Shown here in pieces: positions 16,535-26,190 of a stretch of DNA of 47,629 nt (within the stretch, counting starts at the first letter, position 1; every line of letters starts with the position of its first letter). Source of the DNA: Chlorobaculum sp. 24CR (GTDB lineage: Bacteria > Bacteroidota > Chlorobiia > Chlorobiales > Chlorobiaceae). The notes under the pieces are model-generated. The model saw nothing but the letters and a program-made list of their open reading frames with translations, did no database searches and was not told the origin of the DNA. The stretch spans positions 1 through 47,629 of the forward strand of contig NZ_SDGU01000056.1 of assembly GCF_004118635.1 (NCBI RefSeq), written 5' to 3'. A program made the translations under genes and the position numbers.

Positions 16535-16552
16535 GGGTTACGTGGGTTACGT
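16535..16552. repeat. Tandem 9-bp repeat upstream of the HMA gene
   Basis: GGGTTACGT occurs twice in direct tandem, ending 23 bases before the start codon of the HMA-domain gene. The position suits an operator, possibly for metal-responsive control. It is seen in sequence only; the function is inference. Confidence 0.4.
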
Positions 16553-16575
16553 TTCAATTAATAAACAATAGAGAG

Positions 16576-16782
16576 ATGAAAACGGAAATACGTGTTAGCG
16601 GAATGCGCTGTTCAAGCTGCGAAATGCTGGTCAGCGAAGCGCTCGAAGAGCTGGAGGGGGTGCAAAAAGCCAGCGCCTCCCATCAGAAGGGCATTGTGGA
16701 GGTCGAGTACGATGAGTCGAAGGTCGATCTCGAATCGATGAAAACGGTCATCGGAAAGCAGGGGTTTACGGTCAGCGGATGA
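16576..16782 (+). CDS. Heavy-metal-associated (HMA) domain protein, CopZ-like
   Basis: A 68-residue single HMA domain with the metal-binding motif GMRCSSC (C12 and C15) and the expected beta-alpha-beta-beta-alpha-beta pattern. Such proteins carry Cu(I) or similar ions between transporters in the cytoplasm. No P-type ATPase gene is adjacent. The motif is GMRCSSC rather than the usual GMxCxxC with a His or Asn, so the bound metal is uncertain. It ends at a strong terminator (16811-16835) shared with the convergent tRNA gene. Confidence 0.88.
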   Translation: MKTEIRVSGMRCSSCEMLVSEALEELEGVQKASASHQKGIVEVEYDESKVDLESMKTVIGKQGFTVSG

Positions 16783-16804
16783 TGGAAAGAGAAGGTCTGG
16801 ACAT

Positions 16805-16835
16805 AAAAAAAGCCTCCGGTTTTCCGGAGGCTTTT
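16805..16835. terminator. Bidirectional intrinsic terminator between HMA gene and tRNA-Asp
   Basis: AGCCTCCGG (16811-16819) and CCGGAGGCT (16824-16832) form a 9-bp stem with a TTTT loop. It is followed by a short T-run on the plus strand and by seven Ts (16805-16811 read in reverse) on the minus strand, so it can stop both the HMA transcript and the tRNA transcript. Confidence 0.9.
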
Positions 16836-16850
16836 CGGGGGGAAACGGTG

Positions 16851-16925
16851 CGGAGCTGACGGGGCTCGAACCCGCGACCTCCTGCGTGACAGGCAGGCGC
16901 TCTAACCAGACTGAGCTACAGCTCC
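16851..16925 (-). tRNA. tRNA-Asp (anticodon GTC)
   Basis: The minus strand folds into a full 75-nt cloverleaf. The acceptor stem is GGAGCTG/CAGCTCC and the D arm is GCTC/GAGC. The anticodon stem CCTGC/GCAGG has loop CTGTCAC, giving anticodon GTC. The T arm is GCGGG-TTCGAGC-CCCGT and the discriminator base is G, as usual for tRNA-Asp. The CCA end is not encoded. It lies in the HMA-citrate synthase interval with its own promoter. Confidence 0.96.
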
Positions 16926-16943
16926 GTTCCTGATTGGTGGACA

Positions 16944-16972
16944 AATGTAGAAAACCGGATCGTTGTTTCCAA
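16944..16972 (-). promoter_or_regulatory. Promoter of tRNA-Asp
   Basis: On the minus strand TTGGAA (16967-16972) and TACATT (16944-16949) are 17 bases apart. The predicted start lies roughly 10-12 bases before the tRNA 5' end. This is a good sigma-70 match for a stable RNA gene. Confidence 0.6.
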
Positions 16973-17143
16973 ACAAAATTTTCTTTTTCGACACGAACGC
17001 CTCTCCGCTTCCGGCAGGCGGCGGGAAGCGTTTGACGGGAATACGGATAATGCCGGGAGTTTCGTAAATTCAAAGCCGTAGTGACGGTGAGCTTCGCTTC
17101 CGGCGATGCCCTTGTTTCTGTAACCGCAAAATGCCACACGCTC

Positions 17144-18487
<1,344 letters not shown>

Positions 18488-18538
18488 TTCCTGCGTGCCG
18501 AATATTGGTTATTTGCTTTAATTTATTTGATTTACACT

Positions 18539-18826
18539 ATGTCTGTCACTACAAGGGATGTTGCCTATATCGCCGAACTCGCTCGTCTGAGGTTCACCGA
18601 GCCTGAGCAGGAGCGGATGACCGACGAGCTGAACACGATTCTGCACTACATCGAAAAGCTCAACGAGGTCGATACCGAAGGGGTCGAGCCGCTCAACACG
18701 ATTCACGACCAGATCAACGTGCTCCGCCAGGACGTCGAGCACACGCCGCTCTCCAACGAGGAGGCGCTGAGAAACGCTCCCGACCGGCAGGATCGCTTCT
18801 TCAAGGTGCCGAAGGTGATCGGCTGA
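18539..18826 (+). CDS. gatC: Asp/Glu-tRNA(Asn/Gln) amidotransferase subunit C
   Basis: A 95-residue GatC, the small bridging subunit of the GatCAB complex that converts misacylated Asp-tRNA(Asn) and Glu-tRNA(Gln) to the correct amide forms. Typical features are [37 protein letters not shown] and the tail [16 protein letters not shown]. It starts 51 bases after gltA. gatA and gatB are not in this window, which is common because they are often unlinked. The next gene begins 4 bases after its stop codon. Confidence 0.95.
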   Translation: MSVTTRDVAYIAELARLRFTEPEQERMTDELNTILHYIEKLNEVDTEGVEPLNTIHDQINVLRQDVEHTPLSNEEALRNAPDRQDRFFKVPKVIG

Positions 18827-18830
18827 GCCG

Positions 18831-19148
18831 ATGCCGTTCATCAGCCAGAAGGGCGATGATGCCTGCCTCTCGGTGAGGGTGCAGCCCCGTTCTTCGAAAA
18901 CAGGCATTGCAGGCCGGTACGGAGATCAGGTCAAAATCTGCCTCAAGTCCGCTCCGGTGGACAATGCCGCCAACAAGGAGTGCTGCCAACTACTGGCCAA
19001 AACGCTCGGAGTGCCACGTTCCAGCGTGTCGGTTATGAACGGCCAGACCTCGCGCAGCAAGGTGCTGAAGGTGGAGGGCATGACGCCCTCCGAGCTTCGC
19101 AAAGCGCTTGCTTCTGTGCTCGGTGACGAACCGGAGGAGGGTGCATGA
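18831..19148 (+). CDS. DUF167/YggU family protein
   Basis: A 105-residue member of the YggU (DUF167) family. It shows [15 protein letters not shown], then [20 protein letters not shown] and the lysine-containing [10 protein letters not shown]. The function of the family is unknown. It lies between gatC and dtd with short spacing and overlaps the dtd start as ATGA, so the three genes probably share a transcript linked to translation quality control. Confidence 0.9.
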   Translation: MPFISQKGDDACLSVRVQPRSSKTGIAGRYGDQVKICLKSAPVDNAANKECCQLLAKTLGVPRSSVSVMNGQTSRSKVLKVEGMTPSELRKALASVLGDEPEEGA

Positions 19149-19594
19149 GGTGTGTTGTGCAGCGAGTGCGCGAGGCGAGCGTCACCATCGGCGGCAAACG
19201 CTTCAGCTCCATCGGCAGCGGCCTCATGGTACTTGCCGGTATCTCGCGCGAGGACACGCCGCAAGATCTTGCCTGGATGAGCCGCAAGCTTTCCAACCTG
19301 CGCATTTTCGAAGATGACGAGGGGCGCATGAACCGCTCGGTCAAGGAGTGCGGCGGCGAGCTGCTTGTCGTCTCGCAATTCACGCTCTACGCCGATGCCA
19401 GCCGCGGCAACCGTCCCGGCTTTTCCGAATCCGCGCCGTCCGGAGTCGCCCAGCCGCTCTTCGAATGCTTCGTCGAACTGCTCCGCCGCGAGTCCGGAGT
19501 GACGGTCGAAACCGGAAGCTTCGGCGCGGACATGCAGGTCTCGCTCATCAACGACGGCCCGGTCACCATCATCCTCGAATCACCGAAAAAGTAG
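19145..19594 (+). CDS. dtd: D-aminoacyl-tRNA deacylase
   Basis: A 149-residue Dtd that hydrolyses D-aminoacyl-tRNAs (and Gly-tRNA(Ala)) to keep D-residues out of proteins. The start [15 protein letters not shown], the motif SQFTLYAD (77-84) and the C-terminal NDGPVT (136-141) carrying the cross-subunit Gly-Pro are all present. Length is standard. It overlaps the DUF167 gene by 4 bases, implying coupled translation. Confidence 0.96.
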   Translation: MRCVVQRVREASVTIGGKRFSSIGSGLMVLAGISREDTPQDLAWMSRKLSNLRIFEDDEGRMNRSVKECGGELLVVSQFTLYADASRGNRPGFSESAPSGVAQPLFECFVELLRRESGVTVETGSFGADMQVSLINDGPVTIILESPKK

Positions 19595-19689
19595 GGAAAG
19601 GCTGCTGATACAGGTTGTGATCGGTTCAGGGGAAACGGGTTTTGGATTCAGAAGAGTTTTACCCTTCTGACTTTCATGATTCTGCCATT

Positions 19690-19800
19690 CAAATTGCCCC
19701 GGCTTTCAAGCCGGGGTTTATGGATAACGCAAAATAAATCAGGGCTTTAGCCCAATTTCTTCTTTCGGTGACTTTTATGAGTTATTGTCGCCGGAGTAAT
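19690..19800. repeat. Interspersed hairpin repeat, copy B
   Basis: This ~111-bp element has the same order as copy A at 11751. Its palindromes are CCCCGGCTTTCAAGCCGGGG (19697-19716) and GGGCTTTAGCCC (19742-19753), with the same linker and the same ATTGTNNNCGGAGTAAT end. The stem differs in sequence from copy A but keeps pairing, so it is conserved by structure. It fills the dtd-kdsB gap. Bases 19686-19716 are the exact reverse complement of 36809-36839. Confidence 0.85.
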
Positions 19801-19814
19801 CATAGAACTTTTCC

Positions 19815-20561
19815 ATGAACGTCGTCATCGTCATTCCCGCCCGCCTCAGCTCCAGCCGCCTGAAAGAGAAGATGCTCGCCGATCTCGAAGGCGAGCCGCT
19901 CATCGTGCGCACCTGGCAGCAGGCGACCAAGTCGCGCCTCGCGAGCCGCGTGGTGGTGGCGACCGACAACGAGCGCATCTTCGCGGTGCTCCGCGAGGCC
20001 GGGGCCGAGGTGGTGATGACCTCGCCCGACCTGACCTGCGGCACCGACCGCATCGCCGAGGCCGCCGAACAGGTTGGCGGCGACGTCTTCGTCAACCTCC
20101 AGGGCGACGAACCGCTGATCGACCCGGCGACCATCGACCTCGCCATTGCGCCATTCTTTGAGGATGGCCCGCCACCCGACTGCACCACGCTCGTCTTTGC
20201 GCTGAAGCCGGACGAACGGCACATCATCGACGACCCGCACGTGGTCAAAGCGGTGCTCGACACTCGCGGCAACGCGCTCTACTTCTCGCGCTGCCCGATT
20301 CCCTATCGCCGCGAAACCATCGAAGCCACGAAATACTACCGCCACATCGGCCTCTACGCCTTCCGCGCCGACGTGCTCAAAGCGTTCGTCGCGCTCCCCC
20401 CCTCGATGCTCGAACGCACAGAATCCCTCGAACAACTCCGCCTCCTCGAAAACGGCTACCGAATCCGCTGCATCGAAACGACAACCGACACGCCGGGCGT
20501 GAACACCGAAGAGGAGCTGGAGGCGGTGAGGCGGCTGTTCAGGGCGCGGTTTGGGGGGTGA
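19815..20561 (+). CDS. kdsB: CMP-KDO synthetase (3-deoxy-manno-octulosonate cytidylyltransferase)
   Basis: A 248-residue nucleotidyltransferase that activates KDO with CTP for lipopolysaccharide core synthesis. The N-terminal [19 protein letters not shown] is the CTP-binding signature. [21 protein letters not shown] and [11 protein letters not shown] are also family motifs, as is the late [12 protein letters not shown]. Length is normal. It stands alone, after repeat copy B and convergent with the three-gene cassette at 20591-23767. Confidence 0.96.
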   Translation: MNVVIVIPARLSSSRLKEKMLADLEGEPLIVRTWQQATKSRLASRVVVATDNERIFAVLREAGAEVVMTSPDLTCGTDRIAEAAEQVGGDVFVNLQGDEPLIDPATIDLAIAPFFEDGPPPDCTTLVFALKPDERHIIDDPHVVKAVLDTRGNALYFSRCPIPYRRETIEATKYYRHIGLYAFRADVLKAFVALPPSMLERTESLEQLRLLENGYRIRCIETTTDTPGVNTEEELEAVRRLFRARFGG

Positions 20562-20590
20562 GAGTGGTGGATCGGTTTGTTGGCGCTGTG

Positions 20591-22030
20591 CTATCCTCGC
20601 TTTACAGGCCTGACGCCACCTTTGCGGCCCAAGCCAAATCCGACACGATAAAGGTCTGGCATGTTAAATCGGCCGTCGTTCATCCGTTCAAAAATACCTA
20701 TACGTTCAAGGTCTTTGATAATCCAATCCCAACCGCTTTCCAGGTGTTGAGGAGGTAAGCGGTCTCCAACAAGTGACTTGGGTCCGTTCGGATATTCCTG
20801 TACCCAGCGTTCTTCAATCTTTGCATACTCTGAAGGCACCTGCATTCCGATCAATTTTTCGCATAACTCTCTGACCCAAGGATAATCTTCAGCGACCTCT
20901 GTGATTCGAATTTGTGAAGCATCCTGTACGCCTCGTTTGATGCTTTCATAGTGCAGCGCATACGAGTGATCGGCATAACGTACATCAGAATCTTCAGCCG
21001 CAACACGAATCGCTTTCAGAAAAGAACGCGGAGAAGTACGGCCCTTGGCGTCAGCAAGATGACTGACCGTCCAGACATATGGCACACCGCGCCGTCTGTC
21101 CTTGCCCATCCATGGCCCAGCAAGTTCAGCGAACAATTTGCGCTGCTTCTCACCTTCCTGTTTTGCTTCACGTTCAAGCAGCCACGATTCACCATGAATT
21201 TCCGGATTTTTACCAATAATTTTATGATAGATATTCCGTAGAATGACGCCATGTTCATCCGGTGCATTGCACAACCATTGCCAGAGCAAACCATGCAAGT
21301 CGTGAGGTTGCCAGGTAAGATCGGTTTTGGTAGCCAGAATTTTCGATGCATCTGGAAAATCGGTAACGGTTCTCTGAAACTGGTCTTCACGCAGAAACAC
21401 TTTGGCATGAAGGCGCCGATAAGATTTTAGCCACAAGACCACTCTCAGGAGATCACGGACGATCAAGTCCATGGTTTCCCAGTTGTTGCTCGTGTAATCC
21501 AGCGCATCGAAAATGATAAGTCCCTTTTGGCCTTGAGATTGAAGTGACTGATCGGCCTGTTCCATGAGTCTTGCCAGCTCCTCAGGGTTGGCTCTTACCC
21601 AGGCTACTGTATTGCTCCAATTCTCCTGAGTATTGGGGGTTTCGATGAGATCAGCAACCCATTTCAGTACTACAGCTCGCCAAATTTCATAGGGTGTATA
21701 ACCATCGCCGAGAAGTTTTGAAATAACATCCTTTTCAGGATAGTGTTCAATCATCGGCTTGACTGAAAAACCTATTCCTACCTTAACATTGTCCAGTTCT
21801 CGAACAGAGTCACGCAGCATGTTCCGTATGTCTGGTGATTTCAGTGCTGCGGTCCAAAATGTCTTGCCAACGCCTCTTGAACCGACAACAAGGTTTGTGG
21901 AAAGTTCCAGTGCTTTTACATGTGCCCGAGGCAGATATACATAGCGTTGATCGGGAACTTCACCGTAGTTCGATGTTTCCCTTGGAAGGGTATTGATTAT
22001 TGCCGCCCTAATTCTTGAAACTTCAGACAT
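20591..22030 (-). CDS. P-loop NTPase of unknown family, third gene of the cassette
   Basis: A 479-residue protein with Walker A GSRGVGKT (50-57) and a Walker B-like LIIFDALD (171-178). The C-terminal part contains a likely winged-helix or helical region and ends in a basic stretch (LGRKGGVRPVKR). The layout suggests a STAND- or KAP-like ATPase, but I cannot place the family. It starts inside the end of the upstream ATPase gene (8-base overlap), so the two are translated together. Codon use is more AT-rich than the flanking kdsB and xseA. With its partners it may sense or act on invading DNA; that is inference. Confidence 0.75.
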   Translation of the reverse strand: MSEVSRIRAAIINTLPRETSNYGEVPDQRYVYLPRAHVKALELSTNLVVGSRGVGKTFWTAALKSPDIRNMLRDSVRELDNVKVGIGFSVKPMIEHYPEKDVISKLLGDGYTPYEIWRAVVLKWVADLIETPNTQENWSNTVAWVRANPEELARLMEQADQSLQSQGQKGLIIFDALDYTSNNWETMDLIVRDLLRVVLWLKSYRRLHAKVFLREDQFQRTVTDFPDASKILATKTDLTWQPHDLHGLLWQWLCNAPDEHGVILRNIYHKIIGKNPEIHGESWLLEREAKQEGEKQRKLFAELAGPWMGKDRRRGVPYVWTVSHLADAKGRTSPRSFLKAIRVAAEDSDVRYADHSYALHYESIKRGVQDASQIRITEVAEDYPWVRELCEKLIGMQVPSEYAKIEERWVQEYPNGPKSLVGDRLPPQHLESGWDWIIKDLERIGIFERMNDGRFNMPDLYRVGFGLGRKGGVRPVKRG

Positions 22031-23318
22031 GCGAGGCTCCTTCGTTTTCTATCATTGTCTTCAAGCCTTTAAGTAAAGAGCCAAACAATGCATTTACTTC
22101 ATTCTTATCGATACCTTTTAAACGCGAATGCATGGACTCCAGCGCCTGAAAACCTCTGTTCCAGCGAATATACCACGGATAATGAGGAGCCGTGTCGTCA
22201 AACTGGTCAAAGTTGAAATACTCATCAGACGTTTGTCCGGGAGGTATCTCATCGTAAAGGTCGTCAGTAAAAACGCTCCATGAGTGTTCAAGCAATCTTA
22301 TTTCGTAACTAGGACGATTTTCATCATCAGGAATCATCGATCCAACGATTTGCAGCCGATTGCGAATTTCTTTCACAGCTCCGGTTTTATGCCAGTGTCT
22401 GAACAATATCCGGTAGCCTGACCACGTCTGATTTCCATCGATTGAGAACAACATTATACCTTTTGCGCCCAGAGAGGTAATACAGGCTGACGCGACCTCA
22501 TCGATACCGGCGCGGGAATCGATCAGAATCACATCTGGCTTCCAGCGTTTTTCCAGTTCATTGAGCAGTCTGTTCAGACGCACAGGCCATGATTCTCGTG
22601 ACCCCTCTGCACTGATTTTCGGCATCCAGACCCGTCCAAGCTTTGCGATGTACTCGCCAGGCTCTTTTCCATGCGCAGGGACAACCAGAATTTCGCCGTT
22701 GTGAGAGAGATCACTTGTTCCGATCATGTTTTCAAAAACCTCGTCGGTATTGTCCACCAGGTCTTCGACAAGCCAATCCGTAACGCCATAGGCAGGCCGT
22801 TTCTCCTCAGGCAAAAGTGAACTTGAAAGTCCGGGAGATTCAAGATCGAGATCAAGCACCATCACTCGTTTTCCTTCCTCGGCAAAAGACCAGGCGGAGA
22901 CAGCCATCGCCGTAGAACGGCCTACGCCACCCTTGATCGAAAAAAAGACGATTCTTGGTGCTCCGGTTGATTCTTTTGTAATAGTTGTCCAGTCCGATTC
23001 GGTTGCCAGACGATCGACCACCGTAACCTGATCGAAACCTTCAAGCTGAAACAGCACGGCATTCTGCGTCACCTCATCAAGAAACGGCTCGAACAGTACC
23101 ATGCGGTCGGCAGGAAAAGAGTGTGGTGCCAGTTTATCGGCCAGAATCTGAACAATCGTGTTCACCGCAGGATTATCCTGTATTTTCTCTTCGAGTATCA
23201 GACGTACCCGGCCATTCAGATCGCGATTGATGACTACCGATCCCAGTTTTGCGAGTTCAGTGCCGTGTACCTGAAATATCTCGCTGATCGTTGACAGTAT
23301 GGTATCGAATGTGGTCAT
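22023..23318 (-). CDS. ParA/MinD-like ATPase with KGGVGRST P-loop, second gene of the cassette
   Basis: A 431-residue SIMIBI-class ATPase. About 115 residues of N-terminal extension come before the P-loop KGGVGRST (129-136). Walker A' is VMVLDLDLESPG (152-163) and Walker B is VILIDSRAG (263-271). The deviant-Walker signature Lys (K129) is kept, but the usual P-loop Lys is Arg134. KGGVGR variants form a known sub-group of ParA/MinD-like proteins; their role is not established to my knowledge. The gene overlaps its upstream neighbour by 4 bases (ATGA) and its downstream one by 8. Confidence 0.82.
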   Translation of the reverse strand: MTTFDTILSTISEIFQVHGTELAKLGSVVINRDLNGRVRLILEEKIQDNPAVNTIVQILADKLAPHSFPADRMVLFEPFLDEVTQNAVLFQLEGFDQVTVVDRLATESDWTTITKESTGAPRIVFFSIKGGVGRSTAMAVSAWSFAEEGKRVMVLDLDLESPGLSSSLLPEEKRPAYGVTDWLVEDLVDNTDEVFENMIGTSDLSHNGEILVVPAHGKEPGEYIAKLGRVWMPKISAEGSRESWPVRLNRLLNELEKRWKPDVILIDSRAGIDEVASACITSLGAKGIMLFSIDGNQTWSGYRILFRHWHKTGAVKEIRNRLQIVGSMIPDDENRPSYEIRLLEHSWSVFTDDLYDEIPPGQTSDEYFNFDQFDDTAPHYPWYIRWNRGFQALESMHSRLKGIDKNEVNALFGSLLKGLKTMIENEGASHV

Positions 23319-23767
23319 GGTATAAGTCCGTCTATTTCAGCCTTTTTGATGAGGTTCTGCACTTCGAGAGCACCTTCGCGATGCGACTGGACTCTTGCAC
23401 TATCAAAATTGGAGCGACTCGCGTAACGCTGTTCCGCCTTCCATTCAGGAAAAGGCAGGTTAAAAGGGTCATCAGCAGGAAGAGCATAATCGATTGCATG
23501 TTGTCCTGAGAGATATGTTTGATAGCGTGTCCATATCTGGTCAACATGCTTGGTTTCCCACTGTATAGGGCTTGTAGCTGTAGCAGGCTTGTATGGTTTG
23601 CCTGTGGCGGCATCAATCATCATACCGAATACCATCATCAATCGCTTCAATCCGCACTCTGCTGCCATTCCATACAGATGATCGGCATTGGGTAAGCGAC
23701 TGTTATTGAACAGTATCTCTGCATCCTCCCAATGGCGATGGTGTGCGTCAAGAAAATCTGGGTTCAT
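23315..23767 (-). CDS. HEPN-like protein, first gene of the cassette
   Basis: A 150-residue helical protein that begins like a HEPN domain: HRHWEDAEILF, then ADHLYGMAAECGLKRLM. This resembles the W-xDAexL ... AaExaLKxL pattern of HEPN and related helical bundles. The catalytic Rx4-6H motif of HEPN RNases is not obvious; ARVQSH (R-x3-H) near residue 128 is the nearest candidate. It is the first gene of the cassette, and its stop overlaps the start of the KGGVGR ATPase gene. HEPN proteins are common in toxin and anti-phage systems, but the fold call is by eye. Confidence 0.6.
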   Translation of the reverse strand: MNPDFLDAHHRHWEDAEILFNNSRLPNADHLYGMAAECGLKRLMMVFGMMIDAATGKPYKPATATSPIQWETKHVDQIWTRYQTYLSGQHAIDYALPADDPFNLPFPEWKAEQRYASRSNFDSARVQSHREGALEVQNLIKKAEIDGLIP

Positions 23768-23843
23768 GGGATATCAAGATGATCGATGTTCAGCAATAAC
23801 ATGACGTTACCTATTTTCATCTTGTTTGACAAACGCATTGTTT

Positions 23844-25052
23844 TCAGTAGGCACTACCCCCCTCAACCCTCGCCTCCCGGCGCCCGTCGTGGAACGTCAC
23901 GCCGATCTTCGCTCCGGCTTCCAGCCCTGCGGCGGACGTAACGTAGCGGTCGTCCTGCGTTACCAGCGCGAAGCCGCGTTTCAGCACTCGCTGCGTGTCG
24001 AGCATCGCGAGGCGGTCGGCGGCGGCGCGGAGTTGCTGTTCGCGGTCGCGGAGCTTGTCCGAGATGGCTCGCTTCAGCTCCTTTTCCGTCTGCGCCAGCC
24101 GCTCTTCGACCTGGGCGAGCAGTTGCACCGGGCGGTTGAAGGCGTAGCTGTTCACAATGGAGTCCACCTGGAGTCGAGCGCCGGAGATTTTTCCCTCCAT
24201 CAGCATCGATTGCCGCTGGCGCAGTCCATCGATCAGCCTCAGCAGCTCCTCGCGGTCGGGGACGGCGCGTTCGGCGGCGATTGACGGCGTGCCTGCTCGG
24301 AGGTCGGCCACCATGTCGGCGACGGAGAGGTCGGTTTCGTGGCCGATGGCGCTGATGACCGGAATCGCCGAGCGGTAGATCGCTTCGGCCACCGCTTCGC
24401 TGTTGAAGGCTTGCAGGTCTTCCGATGAGCCGCCGCCTCGCGCCACGATGAGCACGTCGGCGCGGTGCTCCGGCGTCGGCGGATCGTTGAAGTAGCGGAG
24501 CGCGCGCACGATCGATTCGACGGCCCGCTCGCCCTGCACCTGCACCGGGTAGAGCAAGAGTTCCGCCGCCGGGAAGCGCCGTGCGAACACGTCACTCATG
24601 TCGCGGATCACCGCGCCGGTCGAGGAGGTAATCATGCCGATGCGGCGCGGAATGCGCGGGATCGGCTTTTTGCGTTCGGCGTCGAACCAGCCCGCCTTGG
24701 CGAGTTTGGCGATGAGCTGTTCGAGTGCGATTCGCTGTTCGCCTTCGCCGCTTTCGAAGAGCGCCGTGCAGATGAGCTGGTAGCGCCCGGCGGGCGGCCA
24801 GACCTCCAGCCGCCCCTCGGCGACCACTTCGAGGCCGTCGCGCAGCTCCAGCGGAGAGCGGGCGCGAACGCTTTTCCAGATCACCGCCGGAATCTGCGCC
24901 TCGCTGTCCTTGAGCGTCAGATAGACGTGGCCGGAGCTATGCTGCTTGACGTTCGACAGCTCGCCCTTCACCCGCACGTAGGGGAAAAGGCTCTCCAGCT
25001 CGCTTTTGATGGCGCGGGTCAGCTCGCCAACGCTTTGCGCGGTCTCGGTCAT
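23844..25052 (-). CDS. xseA: Exodeoxyribonuclease VII large subunit
   Basis: A 402-residue XseA, the catalytic subunit of the ssDNA-specific ExoVII used in mismatch and damage repair. The N-terminal OB-fold is seen in VKGELSNVKQHSSGHVYLTLKD. The catalytic core has GMITSSTGAVIRDM, LIVARGGGSSEDLQAFNSE and SAIGHETDLSVADMVADLRAGTP without interruption. The C-terminal coiled-coil that binds XseB follows (about 270-360). xseB is not adjacent. Length is a little under the usual ~450. It lies back-to-back with the HU/SPOR gene, 121 bases apart. Confidence 0.95.
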   Translation of the reverse strand: MTETAQSVGELTRAIKSELESLFPYVRVKGELSNVKQHSSGHVYLTLKDSEAQIPAVIWKSVRARSPLELRDGLEVVAEGRLEVWPPAGRYQLICTALFESGEGEQRIALEQLIAKLAKAGWFDAERKKPIPRIPRRIGMITSSTGAVIRDMSDVFARRFPAAELLLYPVQVQGERAVESIVRALRYFNDPPTPEHRADVLIVARGGGSSEDLQAFNSEAVAEAIYRSAIPVISAIGHETDLSVADMVADLRAGTPSIAAERAVPDREELLRLIDGLRQRQSMLMEGKISGARLQVDSIVNSYAFNRPVQLLAQVEERLAQTEKELKRAISDKLRDREQQLRAAADRLAMLDTQRVLKRGFALVTQDDRYVTSAAGLEAGAKIGVTFHDGRREARVEGGSAY

Positions 25053-25173
25053 GCGGTTACGGTTTTTCGGGAACTTACGCTTTTTCAGGCGCTTTCCCTC
25101 GTCTGGCGGAGGGCGGGCTTTGGCGGGGATGTGTTATATTCTCTGGACTTTTCACTCTTTTCCGGAGAACTGA

Positions 25174-26190
25174 ATGGCCGTAGAGACCGCACCAGACATC
25201 CTCGCCACGCTTCTCGGCACCGCGCCGGACGAGGCCCGGCGACTGCTCGACCGGTTCGCGGGCGGCCTGACCGCCGAGCTGCTCGACCGCAAGCGGTTTG
25301 CCATCGACGGTCTGGGCGGTTTTTCGGTCGTGCACGAGCAGTCGGTGCGCAAGACGGATTCGGGCGGCACGCGCTACCAGCCGCCGAGGAACCGGGTGGA
25401 GTTCGCGTCACGCCCGAAGGGAAGCGGCGAAACGGCAACCATCGCGGCAGCGCGGCTCGACATGGCGCCCGACCAGGCGCAGCGTTTCGCCCAGGCGCTC
25501 TCCGGCATGGTCGCGCAGCTTCTCGGCAGCGCGAGCGGGTTCGAGTTGCGCGGATTCGGATCGTTTGCCGTGGAGTCGGGGAAATTTCGCTTCCAGCCGG
25601 ACGGATCGCTTGAAGCGCTGCTCAACATCGGCTACGGTGAACTGAAGGAGATCGTGATGCCGGAGCAGGCGGCGGTCGAGTCCGGGCGTTCGTCTCCGGA
25701 GCGCCGGGGGATGATGAAGCCGGTGGCGCTCTTCGTCGCGCTGTCGCTCTTCGTCGGGGGCTGGTTTCTGTACCGGCAGTTCGCGCCACCCGTATCCGAT
25801 ACGCAACCCGCTGTTGTTTCTGCTGATACGGGTGTTCCAGCGCCAGTTGTGGCAAGCGTTGCGCTCGCGGAAGAGGCACCGGAACCAGAGGTCGCAGTGG
25901 CCGATTCGCCCATGCTCGGCAAGGGACGCTTTACAGTAGTCGTTGCGACCTTCTCGTCAAAAAAGAGCGCGAAACTTGAGTGGCAGCGTCTTTCAGCACT
26001 TGGACACCGGGTCAGGTTCTGGCCGGTTTTTTCCGGCAGAGACCGCTATTACCGGCTCGTCATCGGTGATTTCGAGACGCGGGATGCCGCGCTCGACAGC
26101 ATGAAGTCGATGCCAAAAGGCCTGCCGACTCACAGCTATATTCAGCAAGCACCAAAAAATGTCGTGTTGTATGGAGAACAAGGCTTGTAA
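25174..26190 (+). CDS. HU-like/SPOR-domain membrane protein
   Basis: A 338-residue protein in three parts. Residues 1-165 contain two HU/IHF-like units, each with a GxGxF-type strand (GLGGFSVV, RGFGSFAV), as in CCDC81-like HU proteins of Bacteroidetes and Chlorobi. A transmembrane segment follows at about 182-201 (KPVALFVALSLFVGGWFLYR). A SPOR domain at about 250-325 (GRFTVVVATFSSKKSAKLEWQRL...) should bind denuded peptidoglycan in the periplasm. The N-terminus would lie in the cytoplasm and could bind DNA, linking chromosome to septum. Its last 20 bases overlap the chosen bchY start. The role is inferred from domains. Confidence 0.78.
   Translation: MAVETAPDILATLLGTAPDEARRLLDRFAGGLTAELLDRKRFAIDGLGGFSVVHEQSVRKTDSGGTRYQPPRNRVEFASRPKGSGETATIAAARLDMAPDQAQRFAQALSGMVAQLLGSASGFELRGFGSFAVESGKFRFQPDGSLEALLNIGYGELKEIVMPEQAAVESGRSSPERRGMMKPVALFVALSLFVGGWFLYRQFAPPVSDTQPAVVSADTGVPAPVVASVALAEEAPEPEVAVADSPMLGKGRFTVVVATFSSKKSAKLEWQRLSALGHRVRFWPVFSGRDRYYRLVIGDFETRDAALDSMKSMPKGLPTHSYIQQAPKNVVLYGEQGL

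Noticed and set aside
16851-16925. Phage integration site at tRNA-Asp
   Set aside because: No repeated tRNA 3' end, integrase or composition break around it.
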